Counted from the first letter of the stretch, positions 17,351 to 26,833 are shown. The stretch is DNA of 64,000 nucleotides from Roseibium sp. MMSF_3412 (GCF_030733265.1 NZ_JASHJI010000025.1:31781-95780); one strand, 5' to 3'. Numbers and translations: made by a program. Notes: generated by a model from the sequence alone, not told the origin.

Positions 17351-19105
17351 TTAGAGAATGGCGAAATCGTCCGGCTGATAGACCGCACCGTACTGGAATA
17401 CGAACTGATCCAGATGCGCGCCGGAATCGTTGATTGTCACGCTCCCGGCCCCGTCGGCCCCAACGTCCCAGGACAGGACCATCTTGTCGTTCGCGTTGAT
17501 CGAGACATCGACGTCCGATCGTTTGAGGTCCTTGAAGATCAGCTTGTCATTGCCGTTTCCGGCAAGCTCCACAATGTCGACCCGGCCTGATTTCGAGGTC
17601 ACAACATAAGTGTCGTTTCCTGACTGGCCCGAGAGTTTCTGAACCCCGCCGGAGGACGCACCCGGCTCCAGCCGGTCATTGCCTGCGCCGCCGATCAGCG
17701 TGTCGGTTCCTGCATTTCCTTTCAGGAAATCATTGCCGCCGCCGCCTTTCAGAACGTAGTCCACATTGCCACTGTCACCGAAGACCTTGTCGTTCTTGTC
17801 GGCGCCAGTGAACTTCTCGAACCCGTATTTGGAAAGGGCCGACGTATTGAACTTGGAGCCCGCCTCGATGACGAGCGTATCAATGCCGGACCCGCCGATG
17901 TTGCGCGGTGTGCCGTTGTCCCAGAAGATATCGCCATTGCCGTAGTGGATCTCGTCGTCACCCGCGCCCCCGAACATGATGTCCCGTCCGGCACCGCCCT
18001 TTATGACGTCGTCCCCGGCCTTGCCGTAGAGCCGGTCGTTGCCCGGTCCACCGAGCAGCGTGTCGTCTCCGGCATTGCCCTGAAGCGTGTCGTTGCCACC
18101 GGCACCGCTCAGCCGGTAGTCGACGCTCGCGTCATTGCCGACGACACGGTCGTTCCCGTCCGCACCGATAAAGCGTTCAAATCCGTACCAGGAAAGGCCG
18201 GAAGTGTTGAAGACCGAGCCCTTGTTGATGATCAGCGTGTCGATCCCGGCTCCACCGATGTCTTTGGGCGAACCGTTCTCCCAGAAGTCGTCGCCGTTTG
18301 TGTAATAGACCGTGTCATTCCCGCTGCCGCCCGTGGGTGGTGGTGTCGTTCCGCCGCCCTCCGATCCGTCCTTCACGTCAACCTTGACGTTCTTGCCGGA
18401 GATCGAAAACGACTTCTCGATCGTGCCGTCAATGCCGGTGCCGGTGTACCTGGCGGTATAGGACCCGTTTGCCAGCGCAATGCTGTAGCCGCCTCCCGGA
18501 TCGGTCGAGGCCGTGGCAACCGTCTGACCCGATGCGTTGACGATCGTCACCTTTGCCGATCCGAGTTCCTCGCCGATATCGAAGAACTTGTCGCCATCCT
18601 CATCGTCGAAAACAACGCCGGTGACATAGTTTTTCGTTGTGCCGGCAAAATTCTGTGTCGCATAGCTGGTTGAATGGTTCGGGGAACTCGGATGCCCGCC
18701 AATCGCATCGCCGATACCGATCACCGTGTAGTTGGAACTCAGGATGTTGGCCCTGTGACCGGATGAGTTCATCCAGCCCGTATGCATGCCCTCAACCACT
18801 GCCTGGGGAACATAGGCGCCCGAAATCGGCTGATGCTGGTTGAACGGATTGTAGGCGATGTTTTCGCCCATCGGATATTCCGTCCAGCCTTCCGCCTTCA
18901 TGCGGTCCCAGGGGCTTGAGCCGCCAGAACCTGTGTGATTGAGCACCCGCTCGTCCGCCATCCATTCGGAATGCTTCTGCGCGGCGGCATTGATCCGCCC
19001 GTCCGTTGCAAGCGGTTCTAGCCCCGCCGCTGCCCGTTCCTTGTTGACAAGCTCCAGGATCAACTGCTCGCTGGCACTGAGCGCCTTCACGGGATTGTCG
19101 ACCAT
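17351..19105 (-). CDS. CAP-domain RTX protein, probably type I secreted
   Basis: The protein has 584 residues from MVDNPVKALSASEQ; GGAAAGGAAA precedes this ATG, so the open upstream extension is not used. Residues 8-160 form a CAP/SCP/PR-1 domain (HSEWMADERVLNHTG, GENIAYN, SGHRANILSSNY). A B-type beta domain follows with a Ca-loop-like VFDDEDGDKFFDIGEE near 185. Then RTX repeats alternate with two copies of the FW.NG.P..IGG module that also occurs twice in the metalloprotease at 10572. The end ...YQPDDFAIL resembles that protease's terminus, so both probably leave by the same type I exporter. The function of bacterial CAP domains is poorly defined; lipid binding or protease activity has been proposed. 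Confidence 0.87.
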   Translation of the reverse strand: MVDNPVKALSASEQLILELVNKERAAAGLEPLATDGRINAAAQKHSEWMADERVLNHTGSGGSSPWDRMKAEGWTEYPMGENIAYNPFNQHQPISGAYVPQAVVEGMHTGWMNSSGHRANILSSNYTVIGIGDAIGGHPSSPNHSTSYATQNFAGTTKNYVTGVVFDDEDGDKFFDIGEELGSAKVTIVNASGQTVATASTDPGGGYSIALANGSYTARYTGTGIDGTIEKSFSISGKNVKVDVKDGSEGGGTTPPPTGGSGNDTVYYTNGDDFWENGSPKDIGGAGIDTLIINKGSVFNTSGLSWYGFERFIGADGNDRVVGNDASVDYRLSGAGGNDTLQGNAGDDTLLGGPGNDRLYGKAGDDVIKGGAGRDIMFGGAGDDEIHYGNGDIFWDNGTPRNIGGSGIDTLVIEAGSKFNTSALSKYGFEKFTGADKNDKVFGDSGNVDYVLKGGGGNDFLKGNAGTDTLIGGAGNDRLEPGASSGGVQKLSGQSGNDTYVVTSKSGRVDIVELAGNGNDKLIFKDLKRSDVDVSINANDKMVLSWDVGADGAGSVTINDSGAHLDQFVFQYGAVYQPDDFAIL

Positions 19106-19668
19106 AGCGTTTCCTTTCCTTATCTCACATCGCACCGGGAGGCTCGCGATGAATTCGGGCGAAAGAAACGCCGCTTTGCGGAGGGATTTTGCTAAAGATG
19201 TGTCAGAAAAACTGTCCCGCGATACGGGCAGGGACGGTTGTCGGCGGGCTGGCTTGAACGAATTCGGACAAATGTATCCAAACGTTGCGTAACCTGACCT
19301 GTCGTTCGCGAAGAGCCACGGCAAACCAATTCACCGGGCACCATTTTATCGGCGAAAACATGATCTTCGGTTGCAGGGACAACGCGATCAAATTGAATCT
19401 AAATTACTGAAAAGAAAGAGAATAAATCGAGTTCTATTCAAACAGCTTTCGATTGCCAGCCGCTCCGGTCAAACCCGGAATTTCAGACTTTCATGGCAAG
19501 CGAAATTCAGGTCCAGATGCTTGAAATGACAACATCAAGCAGCTTCAGACATACGCAAGAACACCAAATTGACGCTTCGGAAACTTCGGGCAAGATGGTC
19601 GGCAACGCATCCGGATTAGGCAACGGATCCGCTTACGAGACCGGGTAGTCCGACAAAGATGCGCTCAT
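19106..19668. other. Intergenic region, no gene recognised
   Basis: These 563 bp lie between the divergent CAP and DUF3179 genes. No open frame with plausible coding features and a ribosome site was seen. The stretch around 19385-19440 is AT-rich and may hold promoters for one or both genes. Confidence 0.5.
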
Positions 19669-20955
19669 GTGGGGGGTGTGTTCGTGGCTTTGATCGGAAA
19701 TCTGTTCTTCTACGCCGGCCTTGCCGTGTCCCTTGCTATCGGTCTCCTCTACTTCCGCGATCTCGGCGACGTCACCCAGATGGTGCTGAAGGTGAAGCGG
19801 GAAAACATCGCCCGCTTCATCCGCAACGAGCACCGGCTTCTAGCTATTGGTCTTGCAGCAGCCGTTGTCATGACACTTGCCCATTTTGCATTCGGTGGCG
19901 GCCCTTTCTGGCTCTGGCTGCCATCCATTCTTCTGATCCTCGTTCTGTATGCTTTTCCCTATGTCTGGGTCCATGTCGGCCTCAGAAACCAGAAGAACAC
20001 GGCCAAATATCTGCCGATCAAGGACGCAATGGAATGGGTCAGCCCATCCAGCCCCGTGCTTGTCATTGAAAACAACGGCATCGCCCGCGCCCATCCCGAT
20101 GCCCAGATCATGCGCCCTCACCTGGCCGGAAACCGGGAGGGACTGGACGGCGAAAATGTCATCATGACCTATTGTGCGATGGCCAACCTCGGGATTGGCT
20201 ACGTGCCGCAAATCGAGGGACAGGACCTGGATCTTGAAGTGCTGGCACAGCACGGCAACAATCTGATCCTGCGCGACAACCGGACCGGTGAGCCGATCCA
20301 GCAGATTTACGGTTTCCGGGACCGGGACAGCACGCCTTCGCAAAACGGCCCCGCCTGCCCTGTCCGGCCGCAGATGGCCATGCGCCCCTGGCCGACATTC
20401 CGGATGACCATGCGCGGATTTCAAAAGGCCTATCCGGACGGCAGGGTTTTCATCAACAGGCCGTCGGAAAACCCGATCCTTTTCCTGTTCGATCTTGCCA
20501 TAGAGACCATCTTTTCATCTGAAATCTCGCGCCAGCACCGGGTGAGTGAACCGATCATCCGGAACATGAACCGCGCCGCCGACAAGCGTCTGCACAACAA
20601 GACCTATGTCTGGGGCGTCGACATTGACGGCGACGTGGTCTGCTGGACGGACGATTTCGTCATCGAGAACGGCAGTATCATCAATGCCACGGTCGGGAAC
20701 AGCGATCTGGTGATTGCCTGGGACCGGAAATTCGAGAGCCTGGGCATCTGGTACAACGACACGGGCGCACCGATCACCGGGATCGATTTCTATGGGGTGA
20801 CATCGGCCGGAAAACTCAAACGCGTTGAAAATGTCCGCCCCGGGATGTTCTGGCATGTTTGGGCCGAATACTTCCCAAATACCGACCTCAACCGTATTGG
20901 CGCGGCGTCGCCGGTTGGCACGGAAAAAAGCGCTGCAACCGAGGCAGCACAATGA
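19669..20955 (+). CDS. DUF3179 domain-containing membrane protein
   Basis: The protein has 428 residues or slightly fewer. There is no ATG in frame near the start; GTG at 19669, 19678 or 19684 are candidates, the last fitting the G-run at 19670-19675 as ribosome site. Three hydrophobic segments (about 5-25, 60-80 and 83-105) anchor it in the membrane. The rest resembles DUF3179 (WVSPSSPVLVIENNGIARAHP, VIMTYCAMANLGIGYVP, LILRDNRTGEPIQQIYG). The function is unknown to me. It ends 54 bp before the second sulfatase and is probably co-transcribed with it, suggesting a role in the same process. Confidence 0.75.
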   Translation: MGGVFVALIGNLFFYAGLAVSLAIGLLYFRDLGDVTQMVLKVKRENIARFIRNEHRLLAIGLAAAVVMTLAHFAFGGGPFWLWLPSILLILVLYAFPYVWVHVGLRNQKNTAKYLPIKDAMEWVSPSSPVLVIENNGIARAHPDAQIMRPHLAGNREGLDGENVIMTYCAMANLGIGYVPQIEGQDLDLEVLAQHGNNLILRDNRTGEPIQQIYGFRDRDSTPSQNGPACPVRPQMAMRPWPTFRMTMRGFQKAYPDGRVFINRPSENPILFLFDLAIETIFSSEISRQHRVSEPIIRNMNRAADKRLHNKTYVWGVDIDGDVVCWTDDFVIENGSIINATVGNSDLVIAWDRKFESLGIWYNDTGAPITGIDFYGVTSAGKLKRVENVRPGMFWHVWAEYFPNTDLNRIGAASPVGTEKSAATEAAQ

Positions 20956-21009
20956 TCCGTTGCTGCTCGAACCGGCCTGAAGCACCGAACAAAAAAGCGG
21001 GAGCCTGGA

Positions 21010-22680
21010 ATGAACAGACTGCTGACGACAATGACACTTGCACTTATGGCGGCGCCGGCCTTCGCCGATGACGCACCCATCGTCCATGATGCGGAATACT
21101 ACATTCTTCAGGCCCAGAACGGCGAAAAATGGGCTGAGGAAGACGCCGCCCTTGATGCGGCCCTGGCCGAAATCCGCGCTCGCAATGACGGCAAGCCGCC
21201 GAACATCTTCTACATCCTGATCGACGATATCGGCTTTGGCGACCTCGGCAGCCCAACCCTTAATGCCATTCGCGGCTACAAGACACCGTCTATCAACGAG
21301 CTTGCCAGCGAAGGCATGCGCCTGGCCCGCATGTACACCGAGCCGTCCTGCACACCCACCCGTGTCGCCTTCATGACCGGGCGCCAGCCCCATCGCAACG
21401 GCATGGGAAACACCCAGGTCGAGCTCTCGGGTTTCGGCCTTGCAGACGCGGAAGTCACGCTTGCGGAGGTCCTGTCGGAAGCCGGCTACAACACATCACA
21501 TGTCGGCAAGTGGCATATGGGCGACATTCAGGCCTCCTGGCCGAATTTTCAGGGCTTCGACTACGCAGCCTTTCCCGTTCATCAGCAGGGTCAGCTCACC
21601 ATCTACCACGACGACGCTGCCGACGAGGAAGTCTCGATTGGTATCGGCGACAACAACTACAATGACAGGTTCACGCTGGACCGCTGGTTCCGGACCGACG
21701 CCTCCCGTCTTGTCACAGGTGTCGAGGGCACACGGAACGAACCTGTTCAGGAAGTGGAGATGGCCTCCGGCGAACGCTGGACCGAAGCCAAGTACCACGA
21801 CATGAACGTCCGCTATCAGGCCCAGGCGATGGCGCAACTGCGCGAACTCGCGGCAAGGGACGAACCTTTCTTTCTGCAATACTGGCCGCTCTACCCGCTG
21901 ACCGGGCCGCGCACCACGACCGATCAATTTACAACCCCGAATGGCGGCATTTACGTAGAGAAGATGAAACTGGTCGACCAGTGGATCGGCGGGCTGATGA
22001 GCGAGATGGACACGCTGGGTGTCGCCGACAACACCATCGTCATCGTCATGGGCGACAACGGCCATTTCACCAAGTACTCACCGCAGTCGGGCTATACGCC
22101 GATGATTTTCCAGGGAGGCAAGGGCAAGACAACCGAAGGCGGCGTGCGCGTCGATGCCTTCGTGCGCTGGCCCGGTGTCATCGAGGCGAATTCGGTCGTT
22201 GGCGACATGGTGCATGTCAGCGACCTCTTCACCACCCTTGCCCGTCTGGGCGGCGCATCCGGCAGCATCCCGACCGATCGCGTCATTGACGGGATCGACC
22301 AGACATCGTTGCTGCTGAACGGCGAGGAGCACGGCCGCCGGGATTACGTTTTCCTTTACAACATCAACAAGCTGGAAGCCGTGGTAAAGGAGCAGTACAA
22401 GCTGGCGATCCCGGGCGGCAGTATCGAAAATGCCATTCTCGCCGACTTCTACGATCTCTTCCGCGACCCGCAGGAAAAGTACCCTGTTTCAACGGAGATC
22501 GGGGCCTGGGGCAGCGCGAAGTTTGTGAACATGCTCCAGCGCCATCTGATGCGGAAACAAAAGTATCCCGACATGGAACCGGATGTCGGCATGCCTTATG
22601 ACGGTGTGACGAACCTGCGCCCGGAGACGCAGGCGATGCTCGAGGAATGGCTGTTCATGCGCAAGACACCGGAGCAATGA
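21010..22680 (+). CDS. Arylsulfatase family protein (type I, formylglycine)
   Basis: The protein has 556 residues with a signal peptide (MNRLLTTMTLALMAAPAFA). GGGAG precedes the ATG. The sulfatase motif CTPTR is at 114-118, DD metal ligands are at 72-73, GKWHMGD is near 166-172, and GDNGHF is near 347. It also carries an additional N-terminal helix (residues 25-60) before the catalytic core. It is clearly different from the sulfatase at 1790 (CTAGR, fewer insertions). It sits behind a DUF3179 membrane protein and in front of a small outer-membrane barrel, which suggests a local unit for handling a sulfated compound. An anaerobic or aerobic maturase is not encoded here. Confidence 0.92.
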   Translation: MNRLLTTMTLALMAAPAFADDAPIVHDAEYYILQAQNGEKWAEEDAALDAALAEIRARNDGKPPNIFYILIDDIGFGDLGSPTLNAIRGYKTPSINELASEGMRLARMYTEPSCTPTRVAFMTGRQPHRNGMGNTQVELSGFGLADAEVTLAEVLSEAGYNTSHVGKWHMGDIQASWPNFQGFDYAAFPVHQQGQLTIYHDDAADEEVSIGIGDNNYNDRFTLDRWFRTDASRLVTGVEGTRNEPVQEVEMASGERWTEAKYHDMNVRYQAQAMAQLRELAARDEPFFLQYWPLYPLTGPRTTTDQFTTPNGGIYVEKMKLVDQWIGGLMSEMDTLGVADNTIVIVMGDNGHFTKYSPQSGYTPMIFQGGKGKTTEGGVRVDAFVRWPGVIEANSVVGDMVHVSDLFTTLARLGGASGSIPTDRVIDGIDQTSLLLNGEEHGRRDYVFLYNINKLEAVVKEQYKLAIPGGSIENAILADFYDLFRDPQEKYPVSTEIGAWGSAKFVNMLQRHLMRKQKYPDMEPDVGMPYDGVTNLRPETQAMLEEWLFMRKTPEQ

Positions 22681-22857
22681 AATGCGAAAAGACGCTCAGT
22701 GAATTGCCGCCATCCTCATCTTTGACGGTGTTGCATTTCCGCCATGCTGCGGCACATATTGCGCGCAGCCGGTAGCGACCGCATCATGCATATGTTTAAA
22801 TAAAAACAATCAGTTCGATTGAATTGAATTGAAAATGCGGCGAAAAGGCAAGAATTC

Positions 22858-23691
22858 ATGCGTAATTTTACCAGTATTTCTGCAAAATCGTGCTGCTTGG
22901 CGCTGACTTTACTCTTAGCAAGCTTGCCTTTCGCAGCGTCAAACGCAGCAGACCTGCCGCAGCCCGTGAGTGAACCCACTCCGGTCAACGAACGGGTCAA
23001 CCGGGCCTGGGAGTTCATGATCGCACCCTATTTTGTCGCTGCGAACATCACCGGCACCACCCAGGTTGGTCGTCTTCCGGCAACCGATATCGACGTCGAC
23101 ACGGGCACCATTCTGGAGAACCTGCGTTTCGGGGCAATGGTGCGGGCCGAAGCACTCTACCAGCAGAAGGTCGGCGCAATGATCGACATTGCCTATATGG
23201 GCCTTGGCGCATCTGCGGATGTGCGTGCCGGTGGCGGGCGCATCAGCGTCGGGATAGACCAGTTGATCGTCGAGGGAATGCTCTTCTACCGGGTTTACAA
23301 CTCTCCGCAGACGTCGGTCGACGTCTATGCGGGCGGGCGCTACTGGGACATCAATATCGACCTCAACGCACAGGGAACCTTTGCCGGCAACTTCGATATC
23401 TCGCGCGGCGATGACTGGATCGATCCTGTCGTCGGCATTCGTGCCTTCCACATGTTCAACGACAAATGGTCCGCCAACGCCAGGGGCGACATTGGCGGCT
23501 TTGGCGCGGCATCCGACTTCACATGGAACGTTCAGGGCGGCATCGGCTACCATTTCAACAAGACCTGGTCGGCGCATATGCAATACAAGGCCCTGAGCGT
23601 CGACTACGACAACGACAAGACCGGCACAGACAGCTTCGCCTATGACACGATCACGCACGGACCCTTGCTTGGTGTCGTCGCCCGCTTCTGA
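22858..23691 (+). CDS. Outer-membrane beta-barrel protein
   Basis: The protein has 277 residues with a signal peptide (cleaved after ASNAA, about residue 31). The mature part alternates polar and hydrophobic residues in strands of about 10 (FMIAPYFVAANITG, AMIDIAYMGLG, VDVYAGGRYWDINIDL, GGIGYHFNKTWSAHMQYKALSVDYD) and ends in Phe (LLGVVARF), as expected for insertion by the BAM complex. The length suggests an 8- to 10-stranded barrel. It lies 177 bp behind the sulfatase with its own AT-rich upstream region, so co-expression is uncertain. A porin for a sulfated substrate is possible but not shown. Confidence 0.75.
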   Translation: MRNFTSISAKSCCLALTLLLASLPFAASNAADLPQPVSEPTPVNERVNRAWEFMIAPYFVAANITGTTQVGRLPATDIDVDTGTILENLRFGAMVRAEALYQQKVGAMIDIAYMGLGASADVRAGGGRISVGIDQLIVEGMLFYRVYNSPQTSVDVYAGGRYWDINIDLNAQGTFAGNFDISRGDDWIDPVVGIRAFHMFNDKWSANARGDIGGFGAASDFTWNVQGGIGYHFNKTWSAHMQYKALSVDYDNDKTGTDSFAYDTITHGPLLGVVARF

Positions 23692-23716
23692 TCATTGACG
23701 CCGTTCTGGCTGCCCC

Positions 23717-24052
23717 TCACCCCTTGACCGGGTAACGGTAGGCTTCCTCGAAGACGTCGATGACTTTCGTGCCCGCCTTGATGACAGCGCCGTGCTCGGC
23801 GCCGCTCGGGATGTCGTAAATCGCCCCCGGACCGAGGGTCCGCGTCTCCCCGTCGATCGTGAATTCTATCTCTCCGTCCAGCACCGTGCCCCACTGCGCG
23901 AGATGGGCATGGGGCGGCAAAACGAAATCCTTCTGAAAATCGAAGAAGACAACAAGCCCGGCATCCGACTGGATGGCATGCGAGGTCACCACGTCCTCGG
24001 GAAACGGGATATCCAGTGCGGGAAAATTCTTGATGAAATCCGGTAACTGCAT
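23717..24052 (-). CDS. Small cupin-domain protein
   Basis: The protein has 111 residues from MQLPDFIKNFPALDIPF. This ATG was preferred over a longer open frame because the cupin fold begins near residue 20. The two cupin motifs are recognisable: VLPPHAHLAQWGTVLDGEIEFTIDG and GPGAIYDIPSGAEHGAVI, with His residues at the expected metal positions. The catalytic or binding role is unknown. It stands alone, convergent with the outer-membrane protein gene. Confidence 0.75.
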   Translation of the reverse strand: MQLPDFIKNFPALDIPFPEDVVTSHAIQSDAGLVVFFDFQKDFVLPPHAHLAQWGTVLDGEIEFTIDGETRTLGPGAIYDIPSGAEHGAVIKAGTKVIDVFEEAYRYPVKG

Positions 24053-24277
24053 GCTTCTTCCCCAAATGCCATGACACAATGCGAACAGAGTGCCTGTTCG
24101 AACGCGCCCGTTCAAGCTCCCTGGTGAAGCAATGAAACATCACCACGAGAGCGTCTTTGTCAATTGCGGTCCAGCGCCTTGCGAGTGTCAGGACTCCGAA
24201 GTGAAAACAATAGCTTGAAGTCACAACCGGAATCAGTTTCTGACCTTGCTCGTCACCCCCTCAGATCCCGCGCAACA

Positions 24278-25606
24278 TCAACCGGACTGAGACAAAACCG
24301 CACCTCCCAGCGCGGCCGCAAGCAAGGTCCAGACAAGGCTGACATGGAACCGGAGCAGAAGAAGCCCGCTAAGTGCCGCGAGCACGGGCACCCGCCAGTC
24401 CAGGCTTGTCAGGTCCGGTACCCAGAAGGTAAGCCATCCGTGCCTTTCGGCACTGACATCCGTGAAGAAAACGTGCAGGGCAAACCAGACCGAGAGATTG
24501 AGCACGACTCCCACCACGGCGGCGATGATGGCCGAAAGAGCCGATTGAAGCCGGGGCAGTGCGGATATCCGGTCAATGTAGGGCGCACCGGCAAAGATCC
24601 ACAAAAAGCAGGGAACGAACGTCGCCCAGAGCGCGACGAGCCCGCCGGCCAGCCCGAGCCAGAGGCCGCCGCTTTGAAAGGCGGCGAGAAATCCGACAAA
24701 CTGGGTCACCAGTATAAGCGGACCGGGTGTCGTCTCGGCAAGACCGAGCCCATCCATCATTTCGCCCGCGCCCAGCCATCCATGCAGGGTGACCACGTCC
24801 TGCGCCATATAGGCAAGAACGGCATAGGCCCCGCCAAAGGTGACAACGGCGAGTTTTGAAAAGAACCATCCGATCTCGCTCAATATCGGTGCTCCGCCCC
24901 ACCAGTCGAGAAGGGCCAGAGGCGCAAGCCACACAAGCAACCAGGTGGCAACGCGCACCACGGTACGGACCGACGAGGTTCGGCTACCGGCAGCGCCTGC
25001 ATCCTGATCGCAAACGGGTGCGTGACCGGCCGCGGCGCCAAAAAGTGCGGCGGCCAGCACAATCAGCGGAAACGGCAGCGACAAAAAGAAGATGGCCACA
25101 AAGGCCAGTGCTGCAATGACCCGTTCTCTGTTTTCGCTCAATGCCCGTCTGGACAGCCGCAGCAGCACTTCCAGCACGACGATGAGAACCGCAGCCTTGA
25201 TACCGAGGAACAACTGGGACATCAGGGCTACGTTGCCGAAAGCGGCATAGAGACCGGCCAGGACAAAGATGGCGGCGGCTCCGGGGATGACGAAAAGCAA
25301 CCCCGCGAGAAGACCGCCCGGGACTCCCCTCAGTTTCCAGCCGCAATAGGTCGCAAGCTGCATGGCCTCCGGCCCGGGCAGAAGCATGCAGAAACCGAGA
25401 GCATTGGTGTAGACGCGCTCTGAAAGCCAGCCGGCCTCCTCGACAAGCTTGCGATGCATCAGCGCGATTTGAGCGGCCGGGCCTCCGAACGACAGGAGAC
25501 CGATGCTGCCGAAGACGAAGACCATGCGCTGCCACGGGACCGGTGTACCCTCGCACAGCGGAACGGGCCCGGCGGTTGACCGGTTGGACGATGACGGTGT
25601 CGGCAT
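24278..25606 (-). CDS. chrA: Chromate transporter ChrA (two-domain)
   Basis: The protein has 442 residues with about 10-12 hydrophobic segments. It is a long-chain CHR protein with two homologous halves: SFGGPAAQIALMHRKLVEEAGW near residue 40 and TFGGAYAVLAYMAQDVVTLHGW near 275. Each is followed by a PGP motif (LLPGPEAMQLATYCGW; ETTPGPLILVTQFVGF). It expels chromate from the cytoplasm; some relatives transport other anions. It starts 4 bp after chrB ends, so the two are co-transcribed and probably co-translated. Confidence 0.92.
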   Translation of the reverse strand: MPTPSSSNRSTAGPVPLCEGTPVPWQRMVFVFGSIGLLSFGGPAAQIALMHRKLVEEAGWLSERVYTNALGFCMLLPGPEAMQLATYCGWKLRGVPGGLLAGLLFVIPGAAAIFVLAGLYAAFGNVALMSQLFLGIKAAVLIVVLEVLLRLSRRALSENRERVIAALAFVAIFFLSLPFPLIVLAAALFGAAAGHAPVCDQDAGAAGSRTSSVRTVVRVATWLLVWLAPLALLDWWGGAPILSEIGWFFSKLAVVTFGGAYAVLAYMAQDVVTLHGWLGAGEMMDGLGLAETTPGPLILVTQFVGFLAAFQSGGLWLGLAGGLVALWATFVPCFLWIFAGAPYIDRISALPRLQSALSAIIAAVVGVVLNLSVWFALHVFFTDVSAERHGWLTFWVPDLTSLDWRVPVLAALSGLLLLRFHVSLVWTLLAAALGGAVLSQSG

Positions 25607-25610
25607 GAGA

Positions 25611-26429
25611 TCAGCCTTTCCGGCTTACGGTTGGCCAGTCGTGTCCCTCGTCGCTCGCATCGCGCGCCCAGCGGTAGAAGGCATCATAAAGGCCCATGCC
25701 CGCCTCAAGCTGGCGCAGGTCATCCTTGTACATGCGCGACAGGCCGAGCGAAGCTGCCAGCAGTCCTGCAGCTTCCGGTGCCAGGTCGTGACGATTGGTA
25801 TCGGCAGCCCGCACGATCGTGGCGAGCCTGAGAAGCGGCTCGGTCTGCAGCTGAAACTCTTCAAGCATCGTGTCGAAGCTGCAGCGGTCGCCACGATGGC
25901 TCCAGAACGCGTCTTCCACATCGAAAGGCGTGGCCCCGAACCTGTCGGCGACCGCCCCGACCTGCGCCGGAGACACGAACAGGAACCGCGCTGTGGGGTC
26001 GACAAACCGGCGGATGAGCCACGGACAGGCGATGCGGTCGACCTTGGGCCGGTGGCGCGTTACCCAGACGGTCTGGCCCTCGGCATTCCTGCCGGGCAAA
26101 CGCGCCTCCGGGACCATCGGCTGCCCGGCGTCGCGCCACCCGGTGCACCCGCCTTCCAGAAACTCGGCCTCGATGCCGCTGCTTCGCAACACAGCGGCCA
26201 CCCCTTCGGACAGCTTCAGTCCCTTCCAGCAGGCGACAACCACCCGCCTGCCCTGCAAGCGGCCGGCGAGGTCTTCAACACTCTGGAACGGGTATCTGAA
26301 AGAGGCCGGAATAAATGCGGGATCTTCGACAAAGTCCTCATCGATGCGGACATCAAGGATCACCGGCGCGTCGGGCGTACCGACCAGCCGCGCAAGCTGT
26401 GAAACGGATATGGAATTCAGAGACGGCAT
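25611..26429 (-). CDS. chrB: Rhodanese-ChrB fusion, chromate resistance protein
   Basis: The protein has 272 residues. Residues 1-105 are a rhodanese-like domain (VILDVRIDEDFVED, then VVACWKGLKLSEGVAAVLR, with Cys at about 68 as the possible active site). From about 118 the ChrB C-terminal domain follows (VWVTRHRPKVDRIACPWLIRRFVDPTARFLFV). The usual ChrB N-terminal half is replaced by rhodanese. ChrB proteins act as chromate-sensitive regulators or accessory factors of ChrA. It is the first gene of a two-gene operon, and its upstream region is close to the MITE at 26570. Confidence 0.85.
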   Translation of the reverse strand: MPSLNSISVSQLARLVGTPDAPVILDVRIDEDFVEDPAFIPASFRYPFQSVEDLAGRLQGRRVVVACWKGLKLSEGVAAVLRSSGIEAEFLEGGCTGWRDAGQPMVPEARLPGRNAEGQTVWVTRHRPKVDRIACPWLIRRFVDPTARFLFVSPAQVGAVADRFGATPFDVEDAFWSHRGDRCSFDTMLEEFQLQTEPLLRLATIVRAADTNRHDLAPEAAGLLAASLGLSRMYKDDLRQLEAGMGLYDAFYRWARDASDEGHDWPTVSRKG

Positions 26430-26569
26430 GGCGCGTCCTCCCGTTGAAATGGGTTACAAGGACGCGAAACTTCAGCTTACGCCTCACGGGGTGTTCGCTC
26501 GCCCCATGGGATTTAACTGCCAAATTGCCGATTGGCTGTCAAGGAAACCGGCCTCAGCGGCCATCTCTA

Positions 26570-26833
26570 GGGTACGGACCCATTAATGAAGCCGATTTGG
26601 CGGCAGAAATGGCAAAATCTCGCGAGGAAGCGTGTGCAGAGCGGGCTTTATGCCCGGTCAAGCGCGGTGACGCTGCGAGATACAGCCATTTTGCCGTCCA
26701 TCGGATTTGGCCGTTTTGGCCATCTGCCACGTCGCGAAAGGCTTGAAAATGAACCACATTTCCTGCGCTTTCGCTCCTTGCAGTTGGTCAAAACGATCCA
26801 AACCAAATTGACTTCATTTATGAGTTCGTACCC
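26570..26833 (+). mobile_element. MITE-like element, copy 2 (264 bp, TA target duplication)
   Basis: This 264-bp element has the same terminal inverted repeats (GGGTACGGAC at the left, GTACCC at the right) and is flanked by TA at 26568-26569 and 26834-26835. It is inverted relative to copy 1 at 3369, with roughly ten mismatches and no indels. It carries no transposase. Its right end touches the cckA gene: the last base of the cckA stop codon TAG comes from the element. Confidence 0.82.

Noticed and set aside
19106..19324. N-terminal extension of the CAP protein
   Set aside because: The ATG at 19105 has GGAAAGGAAA upstream and starts the conserved CAP region; the extension lacks a signal peptide or family similarity.
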